Made by a program: the position numbers and the translations under genes. A model generated the notes under the pieces. The model saw only the letters and a list, made by a program, of their open reading frames with translations. It searched no databases and had not been told where the DNA came from. 64,000 nt of DNA, taken from contig JARFIW010000961.1 of NCBI GenBank assembly GCA_036346225.1, forward strand, positions 1,984,516-2,048,515, read 5' to 3'. Of the stretch, positions 31,978 through 44,505 are shown one piece after another. Source of the stretch: Platerodrilus igneus (lineage: Eukaryota > Arthropoda > Insecta > Coleoptera > Lycidae). Every line of letters starts with the position of its first letter. Positions within the stretch are counted from its first letter, which is position 1.

Positions 31978-32487
31978 TGGGGTCGAAGCGGGGATGACGG
32001 CTGAAGAGCTCGTGCGGTTGATTGCGAGCCAGAATCCCCGCTTCGGCGATTTAAAATTAGAAAACCACCTGAGAGAAGAGTTCAGGTTTGACTAAAAGGG
32101 CCCTAGGGATTTCTTCGCCAACGTAGTCTTCGAAGTGATCCCCACACTTCGAAGGCGTATATTAGCTGACACTATAAACCTCAGGTGGTGAAGAGTATGG
32201 TCCCGGGACCACTTCTCAATGATGCAGTGTTTTCGATATACGAGTACGGTCACAGGTCGATGGAGTGCAGGAAGAAGTTACAATGGTGCGGTAACTGTGC
32301 CGAGATCGGTTACGAATTCAAGAAGTGCCAGAAGGCAATTCCCTACTGTGTGGTTTGCGCAAGGGCAAACGACACACCTGGCGGTAGCGCAATGGTCGAT
32401 ACGCGCCACGACACCAAGTCGAGTAGATGCCCCACGATGCTACGGTTGAAGAACCCAATCACATGTAACATCGACTATGGACTGTAA
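31978..32487 (+). pseudogene. LINE ORF1 C-terminal region (zinc knuckles)
   Basis: The early part reads MTAEELVRLIASQNPRFG in a frame with stops. The later part, with frame changes, holds YGHRSMECRKKLQWCGNCAEIG, KKCQKAIPYCVVC and SRCPTMLRL, the Cys/His clusters of the gag-like ORF1 protein in R1/I-type LINEs, which binds the element RNA. The N-terminal part of ORF1 is absent. The ORF2 frame overlaps its last 11 bases. Confidence 0.75.
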
Positions 32488-35400
32488 AGATAACACAAAT
32501 TCTATAAGAAGAAAAAAGATACAATTCGCGCAACTAATTCTCGGGAAAGGAAAAGGGGCAACAAATAACTTCGTAAAGTTATACTTCGAAAGAAATATCG
32601 ACATCGGGCTCATACAGGAACCGCACCTGTATAGCCACAAAATAACAGGTTTTGGGAGGGGGGTTACCGTCATAAACGCAAATAGCAAACGACCTCGCAG
32701 CGGAATAATAATAAATAATAGTACGTGTGCCGGAATTATATTAAATAATCTGTCAAACGAATTTTTAACTACGACAGAAGTCAAATCCGAGGGAAATAGG
32801 TTCTACGTAATAAGTGCGTACCACTTGCCGGTCTATTCCAGGCGGGAAAGTCCTCAAACCGAAAACTTAATAAATCAAATAAAAGGCGTCTTTCGAAAAA
32901 TTGGGAATAATAAAAAACTAATAATCGGAGGAGATTTTAATGCCAAGCCGCCATTATGGGGTAGCCCTATCGAAGATGATAGGGGCTCACAGGTTGCCGA
33001 TCTTTTGATGGAATGGGATCTTAGTGTGGTAAACATTAATAATTTACCTACGTTTGAGGGCCATGGAGGCAGTAGTTTTATAGATATTACTGCAACCCCG
33101 CACGAGATGCTAGAATTCGTTTGTAATTGGAATTTGATGTCGGACGAGGTAACGCTCTCTGATCATGAATTAATTACACTGAATGTTGAAATCAAAGCAA
33201 GCGCAAACCAGTTATTAACTATCTTTCAGCGGTTTTGTAATAAAAAAGCTAACGGTTTAAACAAAAATTTGGCGAAAGCATCCCCCCGCTCGAAAACGAG
33301 CTATTACACTGCCGTGAGGCAGACAAAATAGATACACTCGCGAAAAAGTTAAACGACGCGGTGGTAGACGCGTCGTCGTACTCCATGCCGCAAAAGGAGA
33401 CATTTAAAGACAGCGAGTCCTGGTGGACTCGGGAACTAACCACCAAGCGGGCAGAAACGCGTAACCTACGGCGGCGCCATCAACGAGCCTCGGGACATAT
33501 AAGAGAACAACGGAGAATAGAATACAATCAAAGTTACCGCGAATATAAGATATTAATAAAAGAAACGCGAACGAATAAATTTAAAGAATTTTGCACGCGT
33601 AACTCCGAGAAAGAACCGTGGGGAACCAAATACCTCGTAATTAGAAAAAAACAACAAAAAATTGCGCTCGGTAATATAAAGAAAACAAATGGCGAATACA
33701 CCGAAGATTTTAAAACCACGGCAGAATATTTATTAGAGAAATTTTTTCCCGTCAGATAATTCTAAGGAGGATGAGGGGTCGCACGAGATAGAACGTCGGG
33801 AAGCTACAGAGGCGCAAGGGACAGGTGCTGATAAGACAATCTCAGTTCACGAGGTCATAAGGGCTCTTAGGAGAATGAACCCTAAGAAGACACCGGGGCA
33901 TCACGGAATCGCTTCAGACACAGCTCTGGAGGTGTGCCTGTTAGCCACGCGTGTCTTTGCCGGATTGCTTAACCTTTGTTTAGAAAGGGGCGTATTTCCG
34001 CGTTGCTAGGAGGTCTAGAACGGGAAATTTATCCCTAAATCTAAAAAGGTGGATGAATCAGACCCGGGCAGCTATCGCCCAATTAGCTTGCTACCGGTGC
34101 TGGGGAAAGCTTTGGATCGCGTTATGACTACGCGAGTTGAGCACTTAGTGCAAGGCAGCGGCGGTTTTAATAACCGACAGTTCAGTTTTATGGAGGGCAA
34201 GTCGACTACCGACGCATTAGAGTTTGCTGTCGGGGAAATTAAGCAGGTAAGAGATGCTAAAGAGTACTGTGTTGATGTTGCTTTGGACTTTTCAGGAGCA
34301 TTTGATGCTGCCTGGTGGCCATTAATCGTGTGCGAGTTAAATAGTAGGGGTTGTCCGCGGAACTTGATGTCTTTAATCAAGAGCTATTTCTCGGAGCGAC
34401 TGGTACAGGTTGAAACTCCGCGTAAAGTTTTGTCGCGCGAGGTGGAAAGGGAGTGCCCGCAGGGGTCATGCTCTGGTCCCACATTTTGAAAGTTGTTGTA
34501 TGAGAGCATCTTTAGGGTCAAACTACCTGCAGGATGCGCGAGCATCTTTTGCGCCAAGCTGCCAGCAGGATGCTCAATCGTTGGGTTTGTGGATGACACG
34601 CTTTTAATTATCAGATTGCGATTATTATTGAACATGCGAACGAAACCAATCGAGGCGCTAAATAAATTGCACGAATGGTGGCGGAAGGTAAAATTGAAAT
34701 TTAATACGTCAAAATCGGAGGCATTATATTTCGGGACGAAACCGGGACAACGACCCCTAGACTAGAGCTAGCAGAGGAGAAAATCCCGTCCAAAGACGCC
34801 ATCACATACCTCGGTGTCAAAATAGACAATAAATTAAATTGGAAAGCGCACGTACAATACGTTAAAGGTAAGGGCGGCGAATTATCAAATAAAATGATGG
34901 CGGCGGCAAAAATTAACTCGGGTTTCAGGGGTGAATCGATAAGGACGGTCTATGCCGGAGCGGTAGAGCCGACAATACCGTATGCAGCATCTGTATAGTC
35001 AGAAGGTTGTAAAGTCCGGGAGATGCAACAGCTGACCAGCGTACAACCTATAACCGCGATAAAGTCGGCGAGGGCGTACAGAGCCACCTCCACGGAGGCT
35101 GTCCTGGTGATCAGTGGGACTCTCCCTATCGAATATGTCGTTAGAGAGATTAGAGACAGAAGAGTAGTAGATAGCGAGAAAGGCCGGGAATCATCGAAGG
35201 TATTAATCTTAGAAATAGGGAAGTTGAGAGAAAAATCGTCGTGTTGGGATTAGGACAGCCGGCCGATATTAGAGAACTCGAGTTTGTCGAAGGTGATGGG
35301 GACGCGACGGGTATAAGAATTTATACGGACGGTTCACGTATGAACGATTGGCAAGAAGGCGCGGCGTTTGTCGTGTATAAGCAGGAAAAGAAGAAGGAAG

Positions 35401-36149
35401 GTGTTTCGGTTTCAAACCAAACTCGCAAATTGGAGCACTATCTTCCAGTGCGGATTGGTAGTCATACGGAGGTTATCGATTACGTAATAAACCATACGGA
35501 CAAAGATGAGTATTATATAATCAGTGATAGTAAATCGGCGCTGACGGTTTTAACAAGTATGAACACCTCGACAGACCTCCTGTACGTCTGGTGGATAGTG
35601 CATACGGCGCTCGATTTCCGACGTATAAAGTTATGTTGAGGTAGGTCGCACAATGGCGATGTAGGAAACGATAGGTCTGATGAATTAACTAAAGAGGCCG
35701 CGACGGGCGACTTTCGGATGTCACATTGGTCGATACCAAGTTCTCTAATTAAAAGAAAGCTGCGCGAAAAGTCAATCCGACAATGGGAAGAGAGGTGGAA
35801 CAACGCTGCCACGGACAGATTGACCCAGAAATTCATACCCAGCATTGCAACTAGAGATAAGATTGAGGTGAAGTTCGACCATAAAATGGTACAGCTGATG
35901 ACAGGGCACGGTGCCCTGAAAGCGTATTTGCAAAGATTCGGTTTATCCGGCAACGACCGCTGCGAATGTGGTGAAGGAGAAGAAAGCGCAGAGCACGTGC
36001 TCTTCGACTACCCACTCGAGGTGGCAAATCGAGGGTTATCCGATATGAAATTTGTTATCGTAGGGCTAATATGGCCAAAGAGCCTACAGGAAATCGGGGA
36101 AGTGGCTAATCAGAAAGCGTTCTGGCCAGCCTTTAAAGAATTTGCGTGA
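32477..36149 (+). pseudogene. LINE ORF2: endonuclease, reverse transcriptase, RNase H
   Basis: The endonuclease is at 32477-33230 (LIQEPHLY, GGDFNAKPPLWGS, SFIDIT, TLSDHELI); these catalytic residues are intact. A linker frame spans 33361-33759. Reverse transcriptase covers about 33780-34760 (PGSYRPISLLPVLGK, ALDFSGAFDAAWWP, CPQGSCSGP, then GFVDDTLLI, so the catalytic box reads FVDD). RNase H is at 35241-35640 (IRIYTDGSRM, ISDSKSAL). The C-terminal motif RCECGEGEESAEHVLF at about 35965 matches the terminal Cys/His box, with the last Cys changed to Tyr. Frameshifts at about 33330, 33760, 34490, 34765 and 35640 prevent a full protein. Near 34500 a short internal duplication is present. Confidence 0.85.
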
Positions 36150-36240
36150 AGGGTCTCAAGATTGGACGGTGATAACCGCGCGTAAATCGCAGGGTGAAGG
36201 AAGAATTGAATAATTTTAGATTTTGACTTGGCGTTAAAAT

Positions 36241-37850
36241 GATATCATGAGCATGATATAACCAAAACCTGTATATTAATAAAAAAAACAATAAAAAGAA
36301 ATTATAAAAAAATAATAGTTATAACAATATTACAATCTAGTTCAATATACACGACCAACTTCCACACCACTAAAACAATCACTGTCAAACCTTAAACGCG
36401 CGGAGTATCGGAAATAAATTAAAACATAAATAAAAAATAACAAACTAAATCAGGAAACCTTCAATAATTTAAATCAGTAAAATAAATAAAGAAAATAAAA
36501 TAGAACAAACCCTCCTTTCGGCTTTTAAAGTGATAGTGATACCCCCCCAATGTTTAGTGCATGCCCACCAGGTCTTTAACAGTGCATATTCAACTCACCT
36601 TTAAAGTAAGAAACAAATAGGTGTAGGCAGACGACCAGATTCTCGGATGCTGGAAAAATTTATAACGAAGGTAAGAAAAAAATTCTGGCGGCTGTACTCG
36701 CATAAGCATTGATTTGTAGTAATAAGCAGATTTTAAAATAAATAACTAGCACGCTTTGTGTGTAATGACGCTAGTCGATATAATGCTCATACGAGTGCAC
36801 CTGATAATTTATTTTGGTGTTGCTTCTGCTAAATGCATTGTTACGCGCTTATGAATTGGAAATACCTCAGAATCTTTAAGGACAAGGGTGTTGACATCAA
36901 ATACCAGATTTAGAATGCTATAATAAGATTTCTGAAGCACACGAGTTACACGTCCCTATATTAATATGTATTTAAAATTAAACGTAATAATTATGTTTTA
37001 GATATAGCATGATACATTGTATAAAAGAACGTAATATATTGTGTCAACAAAGTTCTTATCAGAAATAAGAAAAAAAAACGACTGCTTTGTAATCCAGACG
37101 CAACTCGATATTACAGGTTAAGAAACAATGGACTGCAATCAAGGGAATTTATTTATAATTACTTAGAATAAAGACATTGTATGATTCATCAAGGAACAAC
37201 GGAAACGCAATATCTGCACTTTTCCACAGAATGATGTAAGACCGATGATAAATGTAAGAAGTTCTGATCGCCAGTCAGTGTTTAAATTTCATAACTTTAA
37301 CATTGTTAGTGTTTGAGCTACTCATTCGTAATTATTAATTATTGATTTATTAAAATATTAATTTGTAGTATTTTTCAATTGCATTTAGTTTGAGTTTAAT
37401 GAATATAAGCGTTCAAGTCTGTTGTAAAAGGAACAAATCATCTTTGTAATTACTGAATTAAAATAAATTTGAAAGTTGTGTATTTTTGAAAATAAATTTT
37501 ATAAAATAAAGCTACCAAGGACTAAAAATCTATCTGGCGCGATCAATAGGAATTCCAGAAGGGCATTAGTATTTTCAAAACCGGAAAACTAGTAACCGTG
37601 AATTTCAATTCTTTGCTGGAAAAGAACACTAAAATTAGACGAAGTATAAACTCGACCGAATCCAATATAGAATGAAGGCTATGGAACGAACTATCAAATT
37701 ATTGTGACTACTTATAGTTCATTTGCCTTTACTAATTTTTTCAACTGCATATTGATATTAGTAAGTAAGATTTTAAAGAAAAGAATTTCCTCTACACACA
37801 TTTTATGTACAATTATTGCAACAGCTATTTAGCATATGTCCGACATTAAT
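36241..37850. other. LINE 3' tail and non-coding DNA
   Basis: The first 250 bases are A-rich and may belong to the LINE 3' end. The remainder is AT-rich without coding or repeat signals that I can support. Confidence 0.45.
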
Positions 37851-37928
37851 GAGAATATAACGAAATTTTATAAGTAAACACAATCCAAGATCACAGCAAG
37901 CGATTTTTTAAATAACTTTAGTGCAAAC

Positions 37929-39074
37929 TTGAGTAAGGTATCAGAGAATAATAATTCAAACAAAATAAACTCAGATAACTTAAGGTTATATTTAGATTCG
38001 ATTCCTACGTACGATGGTAATCAGATGATGCTAGGCATCTTTATTAGAGCATGCGAAACATTCCTGAAAAGCTTTTATAAGCAAGGGGAACTAGAGAAAA
38101 ATATGTTGTTATTAAGATTAATTTTAAGTAAATTAACAAGCAGAGCATTAACTTTAATAGCGAGTAGGGATGATTTAACTAATTGAGAAGATTATAAGAA
38201 AGTATTGATTGTTTATTCTGGCGAGCAAAGAAATATTTAATGTTAATTAGGGATTTATTACACTTACGAATGGCAAACAACCATCACCGTATCAATTAGG
38301 TATTATATGCCAAGATGTGTAGAATTAGATTCTAACCTAACTTAATTTAGAAGAACAAGATCCTAACGTACGTTTAATTACAACCAATTCTACAACAAAA
38401 TGACTTTGGATACGTATGTAAACGCGTTATCCGAGCGATTATTAGGTAAAATTAAATTTAGAAACCCACAAAGCGTAGAAGAGGTTATGAAGTCTATAAT
38501 CGAGGAAAATAACGCTATATATTATAGAAACAGGATTTACAATCCAAATATTAAAAAAAAACTATAAACCAATTAAGACTATACAAGCAGCAAGACCAAT
38601 ACCAACACAACAAAGAATCACTTCATTTAGCACACCAACAATACATTTAAGAATTAATTTTCCAAAATTTAACAATTAATTTCGTAAATTACCCAAACCT
38701 ACATTAAATTTGACTTGTACTGAACCCTGGATGTACACACACCCAAGTTCGATCACAAGACAAATCGAACATGGCAAACATTCGGCGGAAATTTTAACAG
38801 AAACGCACCCATGACGAACAGTAACATCCCCAATAATTACTACAAACCAACCCCTATAAACTCGCCATCTAGCAGCACTAGACAGATCAGTAAAGTATCT
38901 CAAATTAAACCCCACAATACACAGAAACGAAACTTTACCTTTGAAGAGCTATTTCATCAAGAAGTAGAAGATTTCAATAATCAAGTTATTCCCGAAGACA
39001 TAGGTAATTATACAAATACAAAACACAAATACTCGAGAACCGGTGGAGCAAGCGCCAGATCCTGGCGGGGATAA
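37929..39074 (+). pseudogene. Gypsy gag-like gene, broken
   Basis: The first frame (37929-38186) has no ATG at its left end and contains the capsid-like block YLDSIPTYDGNQMMLGIFI. After a stop the same protein sense continues in pieces (LRMANNHHPY-like near 38265). The last piece (38811-39074) ends in a Tyr/Asn-rich region with FTFEELFHQEVEDF. Gag forms the particle shell. At least four breaks are present. Confidence 0.65.
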
Positions 39075-39132
39075 GCGCACATATGCCAAAATAACAAAGT
39101 AAGGCAGATCCATCTACGGCGAGCCAAAATTT

Positions 39133-40440
39133 TTGTTAAGAGAACCAAGCAAGCCCATTAGAATGAACCAATATGAACATCCGCGTGAATTTATTAAATT
39201 TGAAGTGGAAAATGATTTAAATATGAACAAAAATTTATTACCTACAATTAAATTAAATGTGGAAAATAATGTGATTAATGTAGTCATTGATACAGAAGCG
39301 GAGGCGTCGCTGGTTTCAAATTTTTTTGTTAAAAATGAAAAGTTAATGGATAAAATGATACCCGTGAAGAAGTGTAACTAACTTGGTACCGCCAAACAGT
39401 AAAAAGTTTGCGAGTATAAACGGTATGGTAATTCCGATATGTGAATTAGGAAGTATAAAGTTTGAAAATGAATTTATGATTGTACTTCGATTGAAAGTGG
39501 ACCTCATTTTTGAGATGGATATTATAGATAAGTTGGTATTAAAAATAAATACTGAAAGCAATGAGATAATATGTAAAGGGGAGTGTATTAAGTGGGATGA
39601 AGAAGTTAGGGCAGAGGTCGAAATTGACTGTCTGAATATAAATCAGTTTGAGGTGAAATAGAGAATGAGAGAAAGGCAGAATATGAGTTTAAGTGTCAAG
39701 GTGAATTAAATAGTGAAGTAGAATCATTGTTGAATAAATATTCCGAATTGATAGGGTCAGAATCTAGAATTGCCACAGGTTGCGAGCATAAGTTGGAGGT
39801 TGTTAATACATAATCATTCAATGCAAAATTGTATCCTATTCCAGCGGCGTATAGGGATAGAGTAAAAATAGAAATTGATCAAATGTTAAAAGAAGGTATG
39901 ATTGAGAAATCAAGTACACATTTTGTTAATCCGTTGGTAGTTATACAGAAAAGTGATGGTAGTAGCAGATTATGTTTGGAACTCTAGGAAAATAAATTAG
40001 CGAACTAAACCACAATATAATTGTTCACCAACCATGGATAGTATTTTGGCAAGGTTAGGTAATAAGAAAGTTTTTACGAAAATAGATCTTGAAAATTCAT
40101 TTTGGTTAATTCCACTAGCAAGAGAGTCGAGGAGATATACGGGTTTTTTTGTTGAAGAGCATATATACCAGTTTCATGTGGTCCCTTTTGGTTTGTCTTC
40201 AAGTACAACTGTGTTAGTTAAGGCTATGCAGAGTATTTTGGCACCATACGATGAATTTTGCATCCATTACGTGGATGGCGTTTTAATATTTAGTGATAAT
40301 ATTGAGCAACATTTTGTACATCTTGAAAGGATTTTACTTAAATTAAATGTGTCAGGCTTAAATTAAATTTTAAGAAATGCTAGTTTTTTCAAGGAAGAAT
40401 AAAATTTTTAGGACATCAGATTAGTGCTGATGGCATATAC
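39133..40440 (+). pseudogene. Gypsy pol: aspartic protease and reverse transcriptase, broken
   Basis: The protease shows VIDTEAEASLVSNFF near 39290, where the retropepsin active site should read DTGA; Gly is replaced by Glu, which should abolish activity. A flap-region block LIFEMDIIDKLVLK follows. Reverse transcriptase shows TKIDLENSFWLIPLA, FHVVPFGLSSS and the catalytic box YVDG instead of YVDD (near 40270), again inactive. The frame stops at 40366 and the remaining similarity ends at about 40440 (FLGHQISADGI). Confidence 0.82.
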
Positions 40441-40458
40441 ATACACAAATATAAACAG

Positions 40459-40770
40459 CCAGGGGATCAAAATAGGGAAGGAATTGTATAAAATTAGTTG
40501 GGTGTTGTGTAAATAATTTAGGTAGGATAAGTATAGATAGGTGAGAGATGAATATAGGGAAATAGTTGTAGAAAATTAGTTGGGTGTTAAATAAATAATT
40601 TAGGTGGGATAGATATAGATAGCTAGGGGATTAAAATAGGGGAGTAATTATATAAAATTAATTGCCTGTTGTATAAATGATTTAGGTAGGATAAGAAGAG
40701 ACAGCTAGGGGATGAAGATAGGGGAATAGTTGTATAAAATTAGTTAGGTGTTATTAAATAATTTAGGTAG

Positions 40771-40785
<15 letters not shown>
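40459..40785. repeat. 82-bp tandem repeat, four copies
   Basis: Units begin at about 40459, 40541, 40622 and 40704. Each has AGGGGAT, then AATAGGG, TGTATAAAATTAGTT, GGTGTT and AATTTAGGTAGGATA. The units differ by roughly 10-15 percent. The array starts exactly where recognisable gypsy pol sequence ends. Confidence 0.88.

Positions 40786-40806
<21 letters not shown>
40774..40806. repeat. (AT)n microsatellite
   Basis: About 16 AT units directly after the fourth 82-bp unit. Confidence 0.9.
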
Positions 40807-40808
<2 letters not shown>

Positions 40809-41410
40809 CTTAGTAAGATAAAAATACAAAAGTTTGGTGACTAGTATGGGATTTGTTGAGCGCCAAAATAACATTGATTCAAAGTTTTATATCTTAAAAT
40901 GGGGGGAAAATGCAATGATAATAATGTTATTTATGGCTATATAAGGTCACAAGAGAGGAATACCTTATGTAAATATAAAAGCCACGAAAACCAGTTATTT
41001 AAACCTAAAATTGTACATAGTTCATTCATTATGCAAAAACAAATACAAATCACCTTGTATAAAATCAATAACAAGCTGCAATTAATTACAGAAAGCTCAT
41101 TCCATAGTAACTTAATTACATTCGTTAAAATAAATAATTGCAAAAGCAATCCAATCATTTTTAAAGCATTTAAAAATATTTATAAACTCAAAAAAAATAC
41201 AAATTCAACAAATTTAAAGAAAAATAACCGTGAAATGAATTTTTTTAATCAAAACGCATTTACGTATAGAAGTTAATAAACGCTAGTAGATTTATACCAG
41301 TCTGTGATAAGTAAACATTCAAAAACTAGCATATTTCATAAAGTATAGATATTTAAAGTTCTAAAGTACGTGCGATTTTAAACGTATACAAAATGCCATA
41401 TTTAATATAA
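40807..41410. other. Non-coding or low-complexity
   Basis: A plus-strand frame of 125 codons at 40899-41276 is dominated by Lys, Asn and Ile and has no motif. It is probably a chance frame in AT-rich DNA. Confidence 0.45.
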
Positions 41411-41540
41411 AATACCATTTGCAATAAAAGTCCCGCTAGAAAATTCCGGTATACGTAGAATTTACAACGTACATGGAATACCATTTATTAATAAAGTTTC
41501 TCTAGAAAATTGCGGTATACGTGCAATTTACAATGTACAT
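41411..41540. repeat. 66-bp tandem duplication
   Basis: Two copies starting AATACCATTT at about 41411 and 41477. Both contain CTAGAAAATT, CGGTATACGT and AATTTACAA(C/T)GTACAT. They differ at a few positions. Confidence 0.85.
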
Positions 41541-44080
41541 ATTAGACCCACTAAAATACAACACCCTGCAGATAACCATAGAAACGCCTTTTACACGGAC
41601 GAACAACTGATGGCGTGCTGTCAACCAATTAGAACGCGTGAAACGTTCTGGAACGAACTTGTTCTATGAAACTAACGTAACAGATAAAGGAGCATCATTT
41701 AGTAATCCACGCGCCGACTGTGATAGTTGAAAGAAAATTGTTACGTTAATAAAATACTAGTGAATGTAAAATTCAAAATTTCAAGTGACATAAACAAGTG
41801 CACGGTGTAATAAGTCTATATTAAATTTTGTCGTTAATATAAACTGTTCTAAGTAACTCCAGCAATACTCCAAGTAACACTTTAAATAAATGGTATAATA
41901 CTCTAAGTGCAGGGTAAATACTTTAAATCATTGGGCAAACAACTCCAACCTGCTAATGAATATTTTAAAGTACTGGGTTAACACGCTAAAGTTGTTGGTT
42001 AACGAGTTTCAGCTACAGAATAAACGACCGATTTGAGCCAGGAAGCTTCAGCAAGAAAAAAACCAGGAGGAACATAAGGTCAGAAGTACTTATTCTATTT
42101 ATAGCAAGTTGCATTTATAATTTTACATAATGAGTGTTGCATTTGATTTAAATATTTTGTGTAAACAGTCAACAAAAATTTGGTTGGTACGTAGAAGTAT
42201 GTTTAAGAAAGGTGATATTTCTTTGAACGTTCACCCAAACTATTCGTGGTTAGAATCAATCTTTTTGCTGGTTTTAATTATTATAGAAAGCTGTAAAAAG
42301 CTATAATCTTCGTAAAGAGATAATTCGATAGGAATATTTGTTTTAGTTTTGATTCAAAGGTTCTATAAAAAGTAAATGATATTAAAAAGGGCAAAGATTT
42401 GTAAATTGTAAAATTATATAGTTCATTATGCAATTTTTTGCGATTATAGTTTGTCTTATTAGGAGGTATTGAGTGTTGGATAGAAGTGAGTGAGTAAATA
42501 ATCTCTGTTATCATATTGTCGCTCACTATGTGCGTGGTATCACTAAGCTAGACCGAGGGATAAGTTTAATTGTGTTAATTTTAAAAAGCACAGAAAGGTA
42601 TCGATCAGCAGGCAATTGATCGTTGTACATCTGGTGAAGGGCGATATCGTAGCAATATATTCTCATTTATTAATTATTTTAGAAAACCGCAAATAAAGTG
42701 GATTCGGAAACTGAAATGAAGAGAACTACAAAAACCAAAGGCATAAAACGAATCCCACTATTTCAATGTATTCGGAATAGTCAGATATTATTCTCGACTA
42801 TAGTAATATATGTCATACATTGACCTTTTTTATAAATTTCATATGTGCCTGTCGTGTATTATATTGTATTGCAGTTCTATCCACAAGTGTTTTCTATTTG
42901 TGGACAAGAGATGAGAGAATTGTTTTCGTTTGTTTCATTAAGAAAGACGTATCTGACTTTTGTGTGTTCGACTTATTACAAATAATAAGTTTTCAGTGTA
43001 AGTGCGCAAAACTATAATCACATTCCTTTCCCATCTCGTTTATACTTAACGTGGCACTTTTCATTACGTCCGGTAGCGGAGCTTACACTATCAAAAACTA
43101 GTATTCTAAAAATATCGTTTTTATTTAGTAGTTTTTCCACTTTTTCCATACAATCTATAAAAACACAAACAGTTACTATAGGTATGGGTTGGGCAGCAAG
43201 CATGCGGATATATTTTTATTATATATCCCTCCCCAAAGAATACCTCTGGCCACCGATTAGCATTTCGTGTTTCCGACGTCTTTCAGTTTTACCGTAGAAC
43301 CAAATTTAGTTTCTCTTTAAAAAGGATGTCGACGTAGATGGTTTTTATCAAAAATTAAGTGCAATTTAGAAAAATATATTTGTGAGATTTCGATTTGAAG
43401 TTTTACTTCTTTATATATGATATAGTCGATTTCACTTTACCCCAGTTCTCTGCACTCTCGCTTATCCGCGTTGCTTCAATCGATCTCTTTAAAATTTTTA
43501 GAATAGGTCGTAAACAAAGAACGCTAATACGTGTTTAATCGTATTATATTATAGAACGGAAACTTTTTATAGTTCTGCAGAATATACTGACCTTTTTTTC
43601 TCATATTGAAATATCCATAAAACAGGTTGGAGTGCCAAGCTTTATTAAATAACTGTGTAGAGTATAGATATCAATACACCACCTGTTGCACGGATAATGC
43701 AGTATTAAAAAGTTGTCTACCGATGCCTGTTCTGATTCAATAAAAATCTTACTAAAACCCGAGCGTGAAATGTGTTGCATTGTATTAATTTTAGGATGAT
43801 GTCATATGTAGTAATAAAGTGTAACGATATGCAAATGAATACCTAGAATTTTGGTTGAAGGGTACTATCATTTAATACAATAAAGTTGGCAATTCTGTAC
43901 GTGTCGCCACTAATTCCTCTTGCAAATCGAAGCATTTGTCGTTTGACATCTGTCATTTTGTAGTCCTACTGATTCTTGTTCATTTTTGTTTTTACCGTTT
44001 ATATGCTTGTAATTTTGCATGCAGCAGTTCTTTTCAGAACTAAAATATATTATGTGAATTGTGAATATTAAGTTTTTACA
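41541..44080. other. No recognisable gene
   Basis: AT-rich DNA. 41620-41680 holds a CCAAT box and a cluster of GAA/TTC units (see findings). Imperfect 27- to 35-base repeats built on CTTTAAAT and GGGTAAA run from about 41840 to 42020. No coding motifs recognised. Confidence 0.45.
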
Positions 44081-44505
44081 ATGCCTAAACAGTTGGATGC
44101 GCGTGCTCAAAATTGGTAGTCTAAGTAATAGACCATTTTGAGAAAGTACGTGATAGCAAAGAACTTCTTCTACCATTCACTTCTGTGAGAGACGTAAGTA
44201 AATGTATATTTATGTGTTTGATTCTACTTGAGTAATTTCCAATTTAATGACAGCTGTTTCATTAAACATTGTGTGTTTTAGTGAGTTGCATCAGTATTAA
44301 ATATTAGTATAGGCACCGTAAACAGCATTGAAACTAGGTAGAATTAGGGCGAAGCGTTAACAGTTCCAATAAAACTACGTTTACAAAAGAACAAAAATTC
44401 AATTAGAAATATAATCTATCAAATGTATAAAACCATTTATTTTCCCGCTAGCAGTTGAACGGATCAAACGCGTTTAAAGGAGACTTCAGCTTCACTGTTG
44501 CAAGT
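44081..44505 (+). pseudogene. Possible relic of an intron-containing DDE transposase N-terminus
   Basis: ATG near 44081 begins MPKQLDARAQNW, followed after stops and a phase change by VIDHFEKVRDSKELLLPFTS and a donor-like GTAAGT near 44193. An acceptor-like CTAGCAG near 44455 precedes a 48-base segment ending in another GTAAGT near 44503. The start MPxxLDxRxQxxVxxVxxFxE and the segment before the first donor resemble the N-terminal DNA-binding region of a Tc1/IS630-type DDE transposase family seen in arthropods. The downstream segment is too short to confirm. Tentative. Confidence 0.28.

Larger units (their letters stand above)
31978..36240 (+). mobile_element. R1/I-group LINE, 5'-truncated and frameshifted
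   Basis: A plus-strand non-LTR retrotransposon. It carries the end of ORF1 with zinc knuckles, then ORF2 with apurinic endonuclease, reverse transcriptase, RNase H and a C-terminal Cys/His motif. It interrupts a Penelope-like copy at its left edge, so it is the younger insertion. The 3' end is A-rich (near 36200-36320), with exact limit uncertain. Every domain is recognisable but several frameshifts and stops break ORF2. Confidence 0.88.
37851..40440 (+). mobile_element. Second Ty3/gypsy relic (gag-protease-reverse transcriptase)
   Basis: Plus strand. Gag-like sequence starts near 37929 (SIPTYDGN, SKLTSRALTLIASRDDLTN) and continues past stops to the FEELFHQEVEDF segment near 38940. The protease region is at 39133-39660. 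Reverse transcriptase lies at 39700-40440 (KVFTKIDLENSFWLIPL, VVPFGLSSS, HYVDGVLIFSDN). RNase H, integrase and env are missing, and no LTRs were identified. It is a different copy, and possibly a different family, from the minus-strand relic at 3.4-7.0 kb. Confidence 0.82.

Noticed and set aside
40899..41276. 125-codon plus-strand frame
   Set aside because: Dominated by Lys, Asn and Ile as expected of AT-rich chance frames; no motif or repeat support.
41581..42080. Host gene 5' exon
   Set aside because: Promoter-like motifs and a possible donor are present, but no open frame or downstream exon supports a gene.
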